In this document: positions 12,301-24,142 of the stretch, one piece after another
How the letters are laid out: every line of letters begins with the position of its first letter
How positions within the stretch are numbered: the stretch's first letter is position 1
Assembly: GCA_001584585.1 (NCBI GenBank)
Contig: LSYV01000006.1
Location: 3,315,535-3,352,315 of the forward strand
DNA from: Gonium pectorale
Taxonomy: Eukaryota > Chlorophyta > Chlorophyceae > Chlamydomonadales > Volvocaceae
Length of the DNA stretch: 36,781 nucleotides
Direction of reading: 5' to 3'
Position numbers and translations under genes: made by a program
The notes under the pieces: model-generated
The model's input: the letters and a program-made list of their open reading frames with translations, nothing else
Databases searched by the model: none
Told to the model about the DNA's origin: nothing

Positions 12301-14108
12301 AGAACTCTGCGACTGCGTAGCCTTCAATGTGCTCTTTGCTGTCAGGGGTGTTTCGCTAAATGACCTCCTTTTCCGCTTTCTATGGCAGGGTCCCAATCCG
12401 GAGGAGGTTCGCTCCAGCGTGTCCGCAGCGGTCATGGACGCACGCGGCTCGCCGGCGCTGCCCGCTGGCCCGCTGACGCCGGAGCTGGGTGTGCCCGCAC
12501 CCGCCGCCACCCCCGCCACCGCATCCGCAGCCGTGCTCCGGCATGACAGCAGCAGCGTGGACCTCCGGGCGGACAGCGGATCCGCAGCCGCCAGCAGCGG
12601 TGGCGCGGCCGTCACGGGGTCTGCTTCCTCCAGCGCCGACGCCGGGGCGCGTGTGGCGGACGCAGAGGCGCGGAGCGCGGTGCTGCAGCGCGACGCATTC
12701 CTGGTGTTTCGGGCGCTGTGCAAGCTGAGCATCCGGACCAACGACTCGGCCAACGCCAACGACCCAACTGCCGTCAGGTCCGTCGCGCTGACAGGCCATC
12801 ACGATGACAGAGCCACGCTGTCGAGATACCATGCCTCTGTTCCGGCACCACGAGAGCACTTCTTCACAACTGTATGACGCTGTGTACGGTCATGTGCATA
12901 GACGTGCCTACGGTACTGTCCGCCTGTGCGCCGAGGCACCCTCTTGTCATCACGTCATCGTTCTTGTGACTGTCCCTTGCGTTGCGCTGCCCGGCCGCTC
13001 AGGGGCAAGGTGCTGGCCCTGGAGCTGGTCAAGGTGCTGCTGGAGAATAGCGGGCCTGTGTTCCGGCGCGCCGACCGCTTCCTAGCCGCCATTCGCCAGT
13101 ACCTGTGCCTCTCGCTGCTAAAGAACAGCGGCAGCGCGCTACCTGCCGCGCAGGCGCTCACCGTGTCCATCTTCGTTAGTCTGCTCAGCAGGTTCCGCAC
13201 CGCGCTCAAGGCGGAGGTGAGGCCAGCGAGTGTAGCCCATCTAGTCTTTTGAGCTGCTCGGACTGGACGGTGCGGTATAGGAACTGCCTACAAGCTACCA
13301 CCTCAATTCAACTCGCACCTTGCACTTCTTATCCTCCGCTGCCCTCCTCGTTCTCGCATCCAGGTCGGGGTGTTCTTCCCCATGATACTGCTCAAGCCGC
13401 TGGAGGGGCAGGGGCCAAGCGCGGCCGGACCGGGTGCACCCCCGCCCGTGCAAGCCCCCTCAACCCCAGCGGCGCTGCAGCAAAAGGTGCTGAAGAAGGG
13501 TGTGCGGTGGTGTGAGCGCCGATGAGGAAACACGCAAGGACGTGCTGACTATCTTTGTGGATCAGGGCCATTGCTCACGAAGGGAAGAAAAATGCTGTCC
13601 GTTACTTACCGCCCTCTTGTGTCCGGGCCGTTCACCAAGTGTGTTGCGTTCATTCGTCAGCCCTCACCGGCCTGCCACCGCCCCGCGCGCAGGCTGTGGT
13701 ACTTCGCGCGCTCCGTGAGCTATGCCGCGACGGCCAGCTGCTGCTGGACCTGTTCGTCAACTTTGACTGCGACCTCGAGTCCTCCAACCTGTTCGAGCGC
13801 CTGATCAACGTGCTGGTGCGACAAGCCCAGTCGCAGCCGATGCAGGTGGGTGGCCGGCCGGCCGGCCGGCGGAGCCGAGCAAGCAACCTGCCCACTTCCA
13901 CGGTCTAATGCAATAATCTAACCGCGAATAACATGCATGGCATTTTTTACGATGTCTCGCAGGCGTCCTCCTCCAACCTGGGAGGCCTCGGCGGCCTGCC
14001 CGGCCTTGCGGACAGTTCAGCGGCAGCTGCAGCGGCGGAGGCGGGCCTGCGGCAGGAGGCGCTGGGCTGCTTGGTGGCGGGCGTGGAGGCGATATGGGGC
14101 TGGTACAG
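9358..14108 (+). other. BIG: BIG exons 1-11: DCB and HUS regions
   Basis: Exons: 9358-10146, 10383-10628, 10836-10955, 11136-11273, 11534-11623, 12102-12146, 12389-12777, 13003-13216, 13364-13486, 13693-13845, 13963-14108. Each junction keeps phase. Conserved stretches include [40 protein letters not shown], the 15-codon exon [34 protein letters not shown] and [19 protein letters not shown] with the HUS box. Exon 1 (residues ~75-220) and exon 7 carry long Ala/Pro/Ser-rich stretches. The donor of exon 10 is followed directly by a GGCC repeat at 13852-13871. Confidence 0.85.
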
Positions 14109-17100
14109 GTGCGGGCCTTGAGCGCACAGCCGGGCGGACCGGGTCGCGCCTCATGTGGAGCAGTTTGGACTAGATGGCGATGCAGCAGTGTACCTTCTCT
14201 ACGGCGCCGGTGGCGACACCCACGTTGGAGGAGGCAAGAGGGAACAAACAACTGTGGGTTCGTCCAGTGTGGCGGTGCACGGCATGTAGGAAGGAGGCGC
14301 GAGCCGATCACTGAACATACTTGGTTTCGCCACACCGCAGGCAAGCTGCGGGCCTGGTGGACCCCAGCGGCGTTGCGGCCAACAGCGGCGGCTCGGGGCC
14401 GGCGAGCATCCGCCGGGCGCCCACCGGCTCCCTGGCCGCCGTGCAGGGCGCCGAGGACGACGCCGCGCAGGACGAAGCTGACCTGGCCGCGGCGGCGGCA
14501 GCAGCTGCGGCGGTCGCGGCAGCAGCGGCGGCAGCCGGCGCCGCGGGCGCTGGCGCTGGCGGCGCACCGGAGGGGGCAGCTGGCGGTGGCACAGCCGCGC
14601 CTGAGGACCTGGCAGCCAAGCGCGCATACAAGCTGAAGTTCCAGCAAGGCATTGCCCTGTTTAACAAGAAACCCAAGAAGGGTGGGTAGCTCGCGCGCGA
14701 GTTGCACGTCCCCAGGAATGTCCGTTTTCCGCGCGTGTACGCTGCGGTAAGCGCACCACCATCCTCATATTTGGCAAGCACAGTCAGCCCCTGAAGCGTC
14801 GCCTTTTCCGTCATCTTGGCGCACTGTGTGCACCCTTGGTTGACAGGCCTGGAGTTCCTTCAGCGCGAGGGCATGCTGGGCAGCTCCCCCGAGGAGGTGG
14901 CCGCCTTCCTGGCGCGCACCGAGGGGCTGGACCGCATCACCATTGGGGACTACCTGGGCGAGCGGGAGGAGAACAGCCTCAAGGTGCGGTGGGGCCGCAT
15001 CGGCGTAGCAGGGCAGTGCACAAGAGGATGTTGCGAAGCGCGACGCTGCTATGGGTGGGGTGGCAGTTGATCGGCACACGGTGCGCGTCCGCACACCCGG
15101 TGGGCGCCCGCAAGCTGCAAGGACGGCTCCATCATTCCTCCTCCTTCCTGCCCCGCCTGCCCTACTCTTCCCTGTCCAGTGTGTTGTAGCGCGCCAGTGC
15201 GTTCCCGAACGCTCGTGCCGCCCTCGCGGCTCTTTCTCTCCTCTCCGCAGGTGATGCACGCTTACGTGGACGCCATGGACTTCAGCAGCATGGAGTTCGA
15301 CACAGCCATCAGGACCTTCCTCCAAGGCTTCAGGTGGGGCAGAGAACGAGGTTGGAAGCTCGTCACAGTGGCGGGTTCGGGGGAGGGTCGCGTTTCGGGA
15401 GGCGTGCCGAGTTGGTGAGGGCTGTGAAGAGCACGCAGGGCAGCATCTTCGCGTGTTTCCCGCATGAGGACCGCACGGCATGGCAAGCAGCTCGGGCAGG
15501 GGATTTTAAAAAGAGGCACGCCGCTAATACCTTTTGAGCGCTTTGGCCCTGCTTCGACTGACCTTCCTGTACGGTCACGCTCGCCACGTGACGCACGCGG
15601 TCACCCGGGAAATTCCTTTGCCGATGGCCAATTCCCCTCGTTGCAGACTCCCCGGGGAGGCCCAGAAGATCGACCGGCTGATGGAGAAGTTCGCTGAGCG
15701 CTTCGTGCTGTGCAACCCCGGCTCCTTCAAGTCGGCCGACGTGGCCTACGTGCTGGCCTACTCGGTCATTATGCTCAATACAGACGCGCACAACCCGCAG
15801 GTGGGGGCGCGGGCCAGCGCGTTCAGTCTGCAACACGAACCGGACGCGTAGAAACGTGTAAGCGCTTTGCGGGTATAGGCCGGTATGGGCGATGCTCATG
15901 GAGGGTGGCCTTTCCGTCGGCGTGTGCTTCGCGTGTGCTTGGGCAACCTGTACCATCCCTGTCCCCCTCAATCTTTGCACTCCAGGTCAAGAGCAAGATG
16001 ACCAAAGCGGGGTTCCTGAAGAACAACCGGGGCATAAACGACGGCGCGGACCTGCCCGAGGAGTTCATGTCATCGCTGTATGACCGCATCGTCAGCAACG
16101 AGATCAAGATGAAGGACGACGGGGCGGGCAGCGCGGGCGGAGCGGCTGCTGCTGCGGGTAAGCGCGCTCGAGTGTGGATGATCTGCTCAATTTCTGCGCT
16201 GAGTATGATGCCATGCCATACCGGGAACCCTTCTTGTATTGCTGTCCTGCTATGGATATGCTGACAAACACTAGCTTCTTTCGTCGGACTTACCGGAGTT
16301 GCACTTCCGCCCGCTCGCCCGCCTGCCCGTCGCCCAGAGCCCGGCGGCCTGGCTGCGCCTGCGCGCGCCCTGTTCTCCACGCTGCTGGGCCTCATGGGCG
16401 GCCGCGGCACCGTGGCGGCCAGCGGCCCCAGCGACGCGGCCATCGCCGCCACGCTGGACTACCTGCACACGCGCGCCGCGTCGGCTGCGACGGTAACGGT
16501 GACGGAGGCGGAGGCGGTGGTCCCGCTGATGGAGGTGGTGTGGGCGCCGCTGTTGGGCGCTCTGTCCACTCTCTACGACGAGTTTGGGGACCCTCGGCTG
16601 GTCAACACCTGCCTGTCGGGCTTTGCGGCGGCTGCATGCCTGGCGGCGCAGGTGGGCTTGCCAAGAGAAATGAGGACGCGGAACAGGCTACATGTGGGCA
16701 TGCAGTGGGAAGCACTTTGAGGCTTCTGACGGTGCCATCCAACCTAATTCTGTCTGACGCAGATCCCGCCATGTGCCAGTCTGCGCGCACGTCCCATGAG
16801 TGTAGGGTGTACCAGGGTTAGCCGCGGCCGCCTGCGCCATCCCCGACCGCCCCCGGCTGCCCTCCCCGTCCCGTCGCTCGCAGACCGGCATGTCCCACCT
16901 GCGCGACGTGTTCATCTCCAGCCTGGTGTCCTTCACGCACGTGGACTTCCCGGGCAGCATGCGCCCCAAGAACGCAGCGGCCTTCAAGTGTCTGCTGCGG
17001 GTGGCGGAGACGGTGGGCGACCAGCTGCACGACAGGTGCGCGGGCGCTGGGCCCGGAACGGGGGTGGGCAGGTGGGAGGGTGCGGAAGCAGGTCTCGTGG

Positions 17101-20100
17101 CCGTGGCTGGTGTGGTTCTGGTCTTCATGGGATCGGGGCTTCCAAGGTTCACGCTGCCCGTTCCTATGCTTGGACCTAATGGATCGCCGCTACCCTGTCC
17201 CGAAATCGCATCGTCGTCCGCCCCTAGGTGGTACGACGTGCTGCGGGTGATCAGCCGGTGGGAGATGCTGCAGCAGCTGGCCAGCGGAATGCCCACGGAC
17301 GCAGCGCTCTTCCGGCACGGGCACGCCACGCGGCAAGGAGACGGGCAGGGCGACGAGGGGCGTGGCGCACTCCGGGTGAGCATTGCGAGCATCTAGGACT
17401 AAGATATTAATGACGGCTCCATGCTAAGACATTTCCCACGTCGTTTACCAGATAGTAGTGCTGCGCTCTTACCGATCCCAAGTGCAACGCACCCATGCAG
17501 GCCGCTGCTGCTGCCCTCGGCGCCAAGCTGCGCAATTCCGCGGAGCCTCATCTGCCTGACCAGTTTTTCCAGTCGGGCCCCGGCCCCGCCTCCGCCTCCT
17601 CCTCGTCGGCCGCCTCCGTGCTGGGCGCCGGCTCGCTGGTCACCTCGTCCATCTCGCACTCGCTGTCCTCCGCGGCCGCCTCGCACGCCGCCTCGCACGC
17701 GCACGAGGAAGCCATCAAGCGGCTGCACACTGGTGGGTGCAGCGAGACGCTAGGGGATGGCAGGATGCGCCGGGCCCTGTTCTTCTCCTCCTGCAGTTTT
17801 CTTTCATACTCGATCTTACCACATATGGGCTGGCGATAAAGTGCGCCGAGCTCAGTCCCTCATGCGGTGTCCTAACGGCGCTGTTCGCGTCGTGGCATTC
17901 AGACCTTCACCCACCTTCCACTGGCGGCCTTTGCCCCTCTGCAGCCGTGCTGGTGGTCCCTCCCCGCTCCGGCGGCACGGGCGGCCCCACGGACCTATCC
18001 ACCGTGCCGCCCGAGGTAATCAACAGCGTGGACAGCGGCGACCTCAACCGCATCTTCCTCACCAGCGGACAGCTCAACAGCGAGGCCATAGTCGAGGTGA
18101 GCCATGACGAGTGCCTCGCCCGGCGGTGCGCACCGAAGTTGCTTATTAAAGAGCCGTTTCCTAAAGCTTGCAATCAACTCCCTATGTCACGCAGTTTGTA
18201 CGAGCACTAACGGCGGTGAGCAGTGAGGAGATCCGCGACCCGCGGGCCCCTCGCGTGTTCGGGCTGACCAAGATCGTGGAGGTGGCGCACTTCAACATGA
18301 TGCGCATCCGGTGCGCGGCACGCGCGAATGGTCGCTGTCGAGGCTGCGATGTGACTTGCTGCAATTTGTCTGGGACGATGACAGAACTTACGATGAGCCA
18401 GGCGCGAGGCTCTCCTGGGAAGTGAACGGGTGCCCCGCCCGCGCTGCCTCCTCCACACACACGACGTGCACCCCAACTCCCTTTTGATGCCGTGTGCTTT
18501 CCCCAGCCTTGTGTGGAGCCGCATCTGGGCCGTGCTGTCCGAGTACTTTATCTCCGTGGGCTGCTCGCCCAACCTGGCGCTGGCCATGTACGCCGTGGAC
18601 GCGCTTCGCCAGCTGGCCATGAAGTTCCTGGAGCGCGACGAGCTGGCCAACTACACCTTCCAGAACGACTTCCTGCGGCCCTTCGTGGTGGTCATGCGGA
18701 ACAGCCAGGTGATTGGGTGGCGCTTGGCCAGTCGGGGATGCGGCCGCCATGCCTGGTCTACCCTCCCGTTCTGTTCGGAGTGCTCTGCTCCCTGCTAAGA
18801 ACATGTCTTGTGCGGGCCGAGATCACCCATTTTGCAAGTCGAGTTGAAGGCAAGCTGAGCCCCGTGGTTTTGTGGCATTCCGCAGGCGGTTGAGATCCGG
18901 GAGCTGATCATCCGCTGCCTGAGCCAGATGATCCTGGCCCGTGTGACCAACGTAAAGTCCGGCTGGAAGAGCATGTTCATGGTCTTCACCACGGCGGCCA
19001 ACGACAGGGACCCAATGATCGTCCGGTGCGGCGCGGACGGCACGTGGAAACGGTTGTGGGGGTACTACCAGCCTGTGAGCCTGGCAGAGTTGGGGCACAT
19101 TTGGACCTGCTGCGCATGCAGTCAAGCTTCTGCAGCCCCTCCCCGCACACCTTATGGCACCCCTCATGCCCTCCACCCTTGCACACGTACCCCGGGTCCC
19201 AACTCGCCGCTCCCCCGCAGGCTCGCGTTCGACACGATCGAGAAGATCGTCCGAGAGCACTTTACGCACATCACCGAGACGGAGACCACCACCTTCACGG
19301 ACGCCGTCAACTGCCTGATCGCCTTCACCAACAACCCCCATTCGCTCGACGTGGCGCTCAATTCGATTGCGTTCCTGCGGTGAGGCCGGAGGACTTTCCC
19401 GCGGGCAGCGGCCCGAGGCGGCAGGAGCTCTTGTGGTATCTCACGCGTACTCAGCGTGCCCGGGCCCCTGGGCCCCTGACGGGGCACGCATGCGTTTCTT
19501 ATCTTTGAACATTCGCGGCGGTGCAATGCGCCTACGTACATGTGCGTCTCCTCATCGTTGTCTTTGCCTGCTGCGGCCCGCCCACGCAAGTGAACTCTGC
19601 CCCAACGCTGCTGTTCCTTACATCGGTGCCCGCGCCCTCCTGCCCGCTCCGCCGCTTCCAGCTTCTGCGCCATGAAGCTTGCCGAGGGCGCCATCGGGGA
19701 CGTCAACATGCTGCCCGAGGGCACGCTGCCGCCGTCCTCGCTGCAGCGCCACCCACTACGCTTGGTGGCCATTGATGCAGACCCGCAGCAGTCCACCTCC
19801 TTCCCCAAGGACCCCGCGGCCTCTGGCACGGGCGCCGCGGGGGCCGCCGCCGACGGCGCACCCGACTCGCTCAGTCGGGAGAGCTCCGGAGACGGCGATG
19901 GCGAGGAGACCGGGCCAGGGCCGGCAGGCTCCGCATCGCCAGGGTTAGGGACTCCGGGAGAGCAGGAAGCCACGGCGCGGGGTCGGCCGGTGACAGCGAA
20001 TGGCGGTTCAGCGGCCTCGCCGTCCTCAGCCTTCGGTTCACCCGCTGCGGCCACCAATGCGGCAGCGGCGGCGGTGGGGACACCCGCGTTCGGTGAGTAC

Positions 20101-23100
20101 GGGCTGTATGATTTGACGCGGCGGGTGCTGCTTTGTGTCGGCCCGCCAATTATATGCACACAGCCTGCCGTTGCAGCTGTCTGGGGCGATCTATTGACAG
20201 CCGCCCTGGCCGGTACTCGCTTGTACAGGTGCAAGGCAATCGGACCTGGCCTTGGCGGCAGCGGCGGCGCGGGCGGGCGCACATCCCCAGGTACGTTTGG
20301 TATGTTTAGTTTGTGGCATTGCTCATGGGCCATGCGACCAGCGAGGCGTGGGGTATGGCGCCTTGCATCTTGCTGCCTAGGCCCACCGCATGGGCGAGCG
20401 CCCCCCCTGCGCAGTGACGCGGCGGGTTGCATATGGCGCTGAACCGACACACTTGGTATGCCGTCAGCCACAACCTCCTCAATCGCTTCCCCGACGGGTT
20501 CGTGTGTATTCCACAGTTGTCCGCTGGCGGGGCCTCGTTCGTACGAAGCGGCAGCTTCCAGCCCGGGGCCGCGGCAGGATCAGCGCAGGTGCGCTTCCTG
20601 GGCGGATGCGGCCGCTGAGAGGGCGGACGGCGTCTTGGCAAGGCCCCGGTGCCTTGCGGAACCTTGGGCGACCTGTTATTCGTGTTAGGCTCGCATAGGA
20701 GACGGAGGGCATTCCGACGGGCGGTCTTCCCTCCGGAGCAGCTGCGGATGTTCACGCTTGGAGAGTTTGCTGCATGCCCGCTCGAGGCCCTTCCCTCCAT
20801 CCCTTATCGCCCCCTCTTCCCCGTCCTTCCCCGCCCCCCGCCCTCCCTCCCGCCGCCCGCAGCTCAAGCTCCGCTTCATCGACCGGGACGAGCACGTGTA
20901 CTTTTGGTTCCCGCTGCTGGCGGGGCTGAGCGAGCTGACGTTCGACCCGCGGCAGGAGATCCGGCACAGTGCGCTAGAGGTGCTGTTTGACATCCTGCGC
21001 TACCACGGCGGCGCCTTTGCGCAGTCGTTCTGGGTGCGCGTGTTCGACTCGGTGCTGCTGCCCATATTCGACCACGTGCGCGCTGAGGTGCGGTGCTGCG
21101 GCTCGAGGGCGGGGTGGATGGGGCGAGGGCGGGCGGCAGGGTGTATACCGCTGGCTGTGTACACAGGGTGCACGTGGGGTCAGGCTGTTTGCGGGTTACG
21201 CCGTCGTTCCCGGTGCTCGGTCGTCTGCCATGCTTTCGCCACAAGTTCCCCCGGCATCCCGCGACGCGATCCGTTCCCCTTCTTCATTACCACCGGGCAC
21301 CCCTCAGGTGACGGACACGACCACCTTCACGTCTGAGCGGCGGCGTCAGCAGGAGGAGCAGTGGCTGTACGAGACGTGCACCCGCTGCCTGCAGCACCTG
21401 GTCGACCTGTTCGTGCAGTTCTACGACGAGGCCTTCACGCTGCTGTCGCGCCTTCTGGAGCTGCTGCGCGGCTTCATGAACCGCTCGCACGCAAGCCTGG
21501 CGGCGGTGGGCGTGGCGGCGTTCGTACGCCTGGCAGTCAACGCGGGTGAGTGAGGCAGGCTTGAAGTCGCTGTTTGCGTAGACGTGGCTGTCTTGGGAGC
21601 ACGACTGCATGGCGCCTTGCGCGCATGCCATGTTGAGCTGGTGTATCGTGAGCCATCCCCAGATCGGCGTTCAGTCCGCGTTTGATGCTACTGCGGCCAG
21701 TTACCGTAAATGAGCACGTTCCTGCCCCCGTCCGGTTCCTCGCGCCCCAGGCCCCATAATGAATGAGACGTGCTGGGAGGAGCTGATCGCCTCGCTGCTG
21801 GGGCTGCTGGAGGAGACGGCGCCCGAGGTGCGGGAGCTCCTCACGCCGCCCAGCAGGCTCTCGCCGCCGCACGCGCCGCACCAGCAGGCAGGGACAGCAG
21901 GCGGGGCCCACTCGGAGATCACGCCGGCGTCTGCTGCGGGCGCGGGCGGGCAGGAGGGGCCCGGTAGCACCAGCGGCGGCGGAGGCCACGACGGCGGCGG
22001 TGTGGCCACGAGGGCCGCGTTCACGTTGCGGGAGGGCGTGGGCGCACGGCGGCTGGCTCGCTTCCGCGTGCAGGCGGCCACGCAGCTGCTGCTGGTGCAG
22101 GGGTGCGGCGAGGTGTACGCCAAGGCGTCGCAGGTGGGCGGCTGGGCTGCGGGCCCGCGGGTCACTGGGCATCGGGGAGAGGGGTGCGAAGAGCGAGCGC
22201 GTGCATTGCAGGCAGGGGTTGCCACATGAACCTCCTGAGCCGACTAGCAACGCAGGTGCATGCTATTGGGCAAGCAAGCAAGCCGGCAGTCCACCATGGA
22301 CCCGCCTACCCGCTGCCTGTGTTGGGAGCTGTGGTCGGCCATGCGGCTGGGCTGGCCGCCAGGTGGCGGGTTCGTCGGTGGCGCGGGCACGCGGAGGCGC
22401 CACCGCCCGGACACGTATGTCCCTGACCGGCAAACCCCTGACGGCTCGCCTGCCCGCCCCGCTCGCAGTCTCTGCCCCCCGGCGCCGTTCGCGGGCTGCT
22501 GGACGCTCTGTCGCTCATCCACCGCACGGCGCACACCGCCGACTGCGACATGGAGCTGCGCAAGCGGCTGGCGGTGCAGCAGGCGGAGGACCGGGTGGCG
22601 GAGGACAAGGCAGTGGCGGACCCGCCTCTGCTGCGCCTCGAGGTGGAGGCGGCAGCCGCCTACCTTTCCGTCAACACGGCCATCGCAGCGGCGGCGCGTC
22701 AGCGCGGCGCATCGCCCGACGCCGTTGCGCTGGCGGCGCTGACCAACGTGCAGGAGCGGCTGGTGCAGTGCTGCATCACCACACTGCAACGATACACCAT
22801 GGGCGTACGGCAGCTGCAGCCGCACCCCGCGGCAGCGGCAGCAGCAGCGGCGGCGGCTGCCGCGGCGGCGGCGGCGCACCAAGCACAACAGGGCGAGCAG
22901 CAGCCACACCGGGACCGGCCACGGCTGCTGAACTTCCTCCCTGGGCGCGGCGGCAGTTCGCCGCCGCCGCCGCCTCCTCAGCCGCCGGGTGCGCTGCCGC
23001 AGCCGCGTTACATCGTGGTGGGGCGGACCAGCGGCGGCTCGCCGGTGCTGATGGCGCCCCCCGCAGTGGAGTTTGCGTCCTTCTCGCCGCTGGCGCTGTC

Positions 23101-23320
23101 GGCGCTGGTGGCGCTGGGCGAGCTGGAGGAGGCGGTGTTCCGCCGCCACCTGGCCGCGCTGTTCCCGCTGCTCACGCAGCTCATACGGGCCGACTACGCG
23201 CCGCCGGACGTGCACCGCGCGCTGTCGGTGCTGTTTGCGACGCGCGTGCAGCCCATGGTCCTCACCGCGGCGACGGGCGCGGCGGAGCCGGCACCGGGCG
23301 CACCGGGGCGCGCGGCGTAG
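9358..23320 (+). CDS. BIG: BIG-type Sec7 ARF guanine-nucleotide exchange factor
   Basis: This is a large ARF-GEF of the BIG/Sec7 family, which loads GTP on ARF GTPases at the trans-Golgi and endosomes to start coat assembly. Thirty-two exons join with compatible phases to 7,218 nt including stop, or 2,405 residues, somewhat longer than the plant BIG proteins. The extra length is in low-complexity Ala/Gly/Pro/Gln insertions. Order: DCB region (about 1-400), HUS region with its box NFDCD at 741-745, Sec7 (about 915-1115), then HDS-type helical repeats to the C-terminus. The Sec7 domain keeps the catalytic glutamate (E1009 in [12 protein letters not shown]). The start [20 protein letters not shown] at 9358 resembles BIG N-termini. 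Exons are listed in the three block entries. It is alone on this strand and converges on the beta-helix/MYND gene. Confidence 0.93.
14341..16157 (+). other. BIG: BIG exons 12-16: catalytic Sec7 domain
   Basis: Exons: 14341-14681, 14847-14983, 15251-15333, 15647-15800, 15986-16157. The domain runs from [20 protein letters not shown] through [73 protein letters not shown] and [19 protein letters not shown]. The catalytic finger glutamate (E1009) is present. The residues that set brefeldin A sensitivity in other Sec7 proteins read Y1043, S1044, D1051 and M1061. Exon 12 also contains a poly-Ala stretch just before the domain. Confidence 0.92.
16338..23320 (+). other. BIG: BIG exons 17-32: HDS-type regions and C-terminus
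   Basis: Exons: 16338-16651, 16884-17035, 17228-17375, 17501-17732, 17945-18096, 18195-18310, 18507-18708, 18886-19025, 19221-19379, 19662-20092, 20229-20290, 20517-20588, 20863-21087, 21308-21545, 21751-22133, 22469-23320. Recognisable family blocks are [43 protein letters not shown]-like [54 protein letters not shown] and [17 protein letters not shown]. The least certain piece is the 24-codon exon 20517-20588; skipping it also keeps the frame. Exon 26 is a 143-codon exon, mostly a low-complexity insertion. The last exon holds a poly-Ala run (~2245-2260) and a poly-Pro run. Confidence 0.82.
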
Positions 23321-24142
23321 CAGCACGTACGCAAGGCGCAGACGGCACGGATCTGGGGCGGCGTGAGGCATGTAGTGCGTAGGCATCTTGCGGGCGCGGG
23401 TCCGGAGGGCAAGGGCGCATAGGTAACGGCCGCGAGCATCAGCATTGCGCATTGTCAGGAGTCTCATGCGTGCGCGTTGTGTATGGTTTAGGGACTAGGG
23501 GCAGCGTCAGTTGTGTGAAAGGATTGAGATTGAGCCGTAGCTGGTAACGGAGCGCATGTGCAAAGAGCGGCCTTGTGCAGGTGTGTGCCGGTCTGCTGCC
23601 AACCAACAGGTGGGGTGGGGAGTCGCAGCTCGGGAGTCGGGACGCGGCGTTGAGTGGCCAGCGGCTTCGTTGTGATGCGTGGGTGGGCAGTGGAAGGGGC
23701 CGTACGTGTGTCCGGGTCCTTTACGTCTTGAAGGCGAGGCGCGGTCGAGTGCTGAGCAGTGCTGTCCGCCACCTGAGCACACCTTTATCCGGCAAGCCTG
23801 GCTGTAAGGACTCCAGGCGACTCTGGTTGTCCCCCTTGCTGCAACTCCCTCCTAACACGCGCTCGGTGAGCAAGCGTAACATTTCTTCTTTATGGATGTA
23901 CAAGAGGAATCAGCGACCCATGTGGCAACAACGGCCCAGAAAAGGCATCGGAAATCCAGTAGCGAATCCTCACGTTTCAAGGGAGTGTGGGGAGAGCAAC
24001 CGCCGAATCGCCCAGCCGCACCAGACGTCGGTTGGCCGCAACCCAAAGCTCACGGCACGCCGGCCCAGCGGATCTGCTGCCCATCGGGGCCGCTGCTGCA
24101 GTACGTCCCGGCATCGGCCCGCGCCTCACCTCACCGCAGCCC
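23321..24142. other. Convergent 3' flank between BIG and beta-helix/MYND genes
   Basis: This contains the BIG 3' UTR (stop at 23318-23320) and the 3' end of the minus-strand gene (stop at 24143-24145). No coding feature was recognised. A plus-strand TGTAA is at 23803; I saw no minus-strand TGTAA here for the opposing gene. Confidence 0.6.
23803..23807 (+). promoter_or_regulatory. TGTAA polyadenylation signal of the BIG gene
   Basis: TGTAA is the usual volvocine poly(A) signal. This one lies 483 bases after the BIG stop codon, a normal 3' UTR length for the group. Confidence 0.65.

Noticed and set aside
22000..23382. A 460-codon plus frame and a 407-codon minus frame across the last BIG exons
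   Set aside because: They are Arg/Ala/Gly-rich shadow frames of the coding frame 22469-23320, which joins upstream in phase and fits the BIG family.
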